A stretch of DNA of 64,000 nucleotides, from positions 62,001 through 126,000 of the forward strand of contig JAJEEO010000012.1 of NCBI GenBank assembly GCA_022820925.1. Direction: 5' to 3'. The translations under genes were made by a program, and so were the position numbers. Every line of letters begins with the position of its first letter. Positions within the stretch are counted from its first letter, which is position 1. Positions 61,772 through 64,000 of this stretch are shown here, piece after piece. Source of the stretch: Acidimicrobiia bacterium (GTDB lineage: Bacteria > Actinomycetota > Acidimicrobiia > Acidimicrobiales > Poriferisodalaceae). The notes under the pieces are model-generated. The model was given only the letters and a program-made list of their open reading frames with translations. It had not been told where the DNA came from and ran no database searches.

Positions 61772-64000
61772 CGGAGTCTGCGAATGCGAGTCGACGCCGG
61801 TGCCGGCGAGAACGCCTTCCCCGCCGGCGCTGCAGCTGGCTCAGCCGGAGGTTCATCGGACACTCGCGCCGCGGCCGCGACCACGTCGCGATCGAGCGCG
61901 GCGCGCGACGCTGCGGCCGTCTGCCGGGTGCGCCCCGCAGGCGCCACATCTGCGATGCGGTCGACGAGGTCGATCAGCTGCCGCATCTGCCGCACAAAGT
62001 CACCTCCCGCAGGTGCGTCGCCGCCCGCGAGGTCGGATCGCCACAACTGCTCATATGTCGCACCTGCGGCCCACGCATGTGCAGTCGCCATGAACGCTGC
62101 ATCGGGCGGGCGGGAGAGCACGAGACTGTGGCGGCGTTCAGCGTCGGCGATCTCAGCGGCCAGGTCGAAGATCAGCCCGGCGCGCTCCCGGCATTCGTCG
62201 TCGGGGTAGCGGGGTGCCGGCGGCGGCTGGCTGGCGCGGTGCTCGTAGGTCAGCACCGAGACCAAACCGGCCAACTGCGTCGGCGTCAGCCCGTCGAGCA
62301 GGCCGTCGCGCAATGCCAGCACCGTCAGCAGGTCTGCTTCATGGAAGACCGACCGCAGGCACTCGCCTGACGCTGTGAGCGACCAGCCGTCCGAGCAGCC
62401 GAACTCCTCCAGCACCTCGTTGGTGGCGTCGAGCTGCCGAGCCAACCCGCCCTTGGCGATCTTGATGCGCTCCTTCATGCGGCCGACCCTGGCCCCGATG
62501 CGCTCGGCGTGGCGTTCTGCCTCGGCGAGCGCCCGGTCAGGTCGCCGATCACCGGCGCGCCCGCGATGTCGCCGGCTTCCGTGCTTCGGTCCCCGGTGCC
62601 GGTTCCCTCCCGATCGGCTCTGGGATCGGCCGCCGCCCATCGATCGCACTCGCGCCCGCGCTTCGCGCAGCTCTCGCCGCTCGACCTCGAGTGCTGCAAG
62701 CCACTCGTCGATGCGCCGATCGGCACGCCATTGGGCGAACGAGCTCCGCACCAGATCGGTGGCCTCGGAGTGGGTTCGGCTCGCGATCAGGTTGGCCACC
62801 ATGTTGTACGTCGGCCGGAACGACGACTCGAGCTCGTAGTCGTCACTGGCTGCAAGGCGTGCCGTCTCAGCGAATGCAGTGTGGGGATGCCACAGCGTGT
62901 AGGCATACCCCACATCGTCGATGCCGCGACGGCCCGCCCGGCCAGTGAGCTGTGTGTACTCGCCGGGAGTCAGCATCGTAAAGCCCTCGCCGCGGAAGCG
63001 GCTGAGCTGGCTGATCACCACCGAGCGGGCCGGCATGTTGATGCCGAGCGCCAACGTCTCGGTGGCAAAGACCACGGCCAGCAGCCCTGCTGTGAAGCAG
63101 TCCTCGATCGTCTCCTTGAACGCCGGCACGAGACCGGCGTGATGGGCCGCAACGCCCGCCTGCAGGCCTTCCAGCCAGTCGTCGTAACCCAGGGCGTCGA
63201 GGTCGCCGCTTCCCAAAGCGGCCGTGTGTGCCGCAGCAATCTGGCGAACCCGATGCCGCTCGGCGGCGTCGAGGAATGCCGCTCCGTCAGCCACCAACGT
63301 CCGGGCGGCGTCGTCGCAGCCTTGGCGAGAGAAAACGAACACGATCGCTGGCAGCTTGCCGTCGGCTGCGAGATGCTCGACGATCTCCGAGCGCCGCGGG
63401 CGCGCCGGCCGAGTGCCCCCCGAGCGCTGCCGCCGGTGCCCTCCCGAGCGTGAGCGGGCCCGCTCTTCCCACCGCTCGATCTCCGGATTCGCACGGCCGT
63501 CCTGCAACGTCGGAAGATCGACAACGCGCCGGCTGTGCCGCTCGTACAGCAGGAATCGATCCTCAAGCGGCACCGGGCGCGCAGCTGACACGACCGCCTC
63601 GCAACGCCCGGCAGCCGCGTCAATCCACGCTGCAAGCTCAACGGCATTGCTGACCGTCGCCGACAGGCACACCAAGCGCATGTGCGGCGGGGTGCCGATG
63701 ATGACCTCTTCCCAGACGGCGCCCCGGTAGGGGTCCTGCAGGTAGTGGATCTCATCCAGCACTGCGATGCCGAACTCGGCCACGTGAGGCGACTCGGCGT
63801 ACATCATGTTTCGCAACACCTCTGTGGTCATCACCACCACATCGGCGTTGGGCCGGATGACGTTGTCGCCGGTGAGCAGCCCCACTCGATCAGTGCCCAG
63901 CCACGATCGCAGGTCGCGCAGCTTCTGATTCGACAGGGCTTTGGTGGGAGTCGTATAAGCAGCTCGCTGGCCGGACTCGAGGGCCCGCGCAATCGCGTAC
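61768..64000 (-). CDS. helY: Ski2/Mtr4-like RNA helicase (HelY), 5' end beyond the window
   Basis: At least 743 residues; the frame is open to the window edge, so the Walker A part is outside. Visible motifs are TTPTKALSNQKLRDL (Ia), AVLDEIHYLQD (DExH), VCLSATVSN (III), VVFATETLALGINMPARSVVI (V) and GRAGRRGIDD (VI). A C-terminal DSHCT-like helical domain follows. HelY-type enzymes unwind RNA in actinobacteria. Two Arg/Ser/Gly-rich inserts, near RSRSGGHRRQRSGG and RSQSRSGGNRHRG, are unlike the family core. The uncharacterised gene at 61142-61771 overlaps its stop. Confidence 0.9.
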   Translation of the reverse strand, partial: YAIARALESGQRAAYTTPTKALSNQKLRDLRSWLGTDRVGLLTGDNVIRPNADVVVMTTEVLRNMMYAESPHVAEFGIAVLDEIHYLQDPYRGAVWEEVIIGTPPHMRLVCLSATVSNAVELAAWIDAAAGRCEAVVSAARPVPLEDRFLLYERHSRRVVDLPTLQDGRANPEIERWEERARSRSGGHRRQRSGGTRPARPRRSEIVEHLAADGKLPAIVFVFSRQGCDDAARTLVADGAAFLDAAERHRVRQIAAAHTAALGSGDLDALGYDDWLEGLQAGVAAHHAGLVPAFKETIEDCFTAGLLAVVFATETLALGINMPARSVVISQLSRFRGEGFTMLTPGEYTQLTGRAGRRGIDDVGYAYTLWHPHTAFAETARLAASDDYELESSFRPTYNMVANLIASRTHSEATDLVRSSFAQWRADRRIDEWLAALEVERRELREARARVRSMGGGRSQSRSGGNRHRGPKHGSRRHRGRAGDRRPDRALAEAERHAERIGARVGRMKERIKIAKGGLARQLDATNEVLEEFGCSDGWSLTASGECLRSVFHEADLLTVLALRDGLLDGLTPTQLAGLVSVLTYEHRASQPPPAPRYPDDECRERAGLIFDLAAEIADAERRHSLVLSRPPDAAFMATAHAWAAGATYEQLWRSDLAGGDAPAGGDFVRQMRQLIDLVDRIADVAPAGRTRQTAAASRAALDRDVVAAAARVSDEPPAEPAAAPAGKAFSPAPASTRIRRLR

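Noticed and set aside
1..64000. Integrated mobile element or genomic island borders
   Set aside because: No transposase, integrase, phage gene or tRNA-flanked direct repeat was seen; the dif site alone is not evidence of insertion.

Overview
The window is high-GC, densely coded DNA with many GTG and TTG starts. It carries an F420-type LLM oxidoreductase, an SCO6745-family protein, a HelY-like helicase, a paired EtfBA and an actinobacterial-type dif sequence. Together these suggest an actinomycete-lineage bacterium, most likely an aerobic heterotroph of the class Acidimicrobiia. The class is an inference from gene content. No insertion sequences, prophage genes, rRNA, convincing tRNA genes or CRISPR arrays were seen.

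Layout. 0-19 kb: accessory catabolism and housekeeping. This holds a nitroreductase, a DUF35/thiolase pair, LLM and SDR oxidoreductases behind glnS, SCO6745, SRPBCC and DUF1761 proteins, a phosphotransferase-DUF6285 fusion, a phytanoyl-CoA dioxygenase-like enzyme, a dihydroorotase-like protein, a CaiB CoA-transferase, a DenD-like dehydrogenase, serA and an MFS carrier. 19-40.6 kb: a one-carbon island. Leftward are metF and fhs; rightward are a dimethylglycine/sarcosine dehydrogenase-like flavoprotein and etfBA; then iclR, a three-gene formate dehydrogenase and two transporters; then a leftward five-gene corrinoid methyltransferase operon (corrinoid protein, DUF1638, methyl-THF:corrinoid methyltransferase-like, ASKHA reactivase, MttB family). 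40.7-46.8 kb: proS and a SNF2 helicase with a small partner. 46.8-51 kb: a BVMO/DsbA/amidohydrolase operon. 51-57 kb: a lytic transglycosylase-like protein, a putative chromosomal dif site and topoisomerase IV-type parC-parE. 57-64 kb: an Arg-rich protein, NUDIX, GNAT, a double-length ThyX, and helY running off the edge.

How the genes work together. The 19-40.6 kb genes can be read as one pathway. A methylated amine (glycine betaine is the best guess) is demethylated by the MttB/corrinoid system, giving methyl-THF. Dimethylglycine is then oxidised by the flavoprotein, with EtfAB taking the electrons. MetF, FolD (not in this window), Fhs and formate dehydrogenase oxidise the methyl group to CO2. 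The three promoters of this island each carry a pair of 7-3-7 palindromes (type GTTCCRC-N3-GYGGAAC) spaced exactly 18 bp apart. These are good candidates for the operator of the resident IclR protein.

The most notable points are: (1) the formate dehydrogenase catalytic subunit has an in-frame TGA exactly at the selenocysteine position, so a simple ORF search splits the gene; (2) its N-terminal Fe-S domain is encoded two genes downstream, fused to the ferredoxin-like subunit; (3) the shared tandem operator; (4) a near-consensus dif site; and (5) several families of short palindromic tandem repeats inserted in frame in coding genes.
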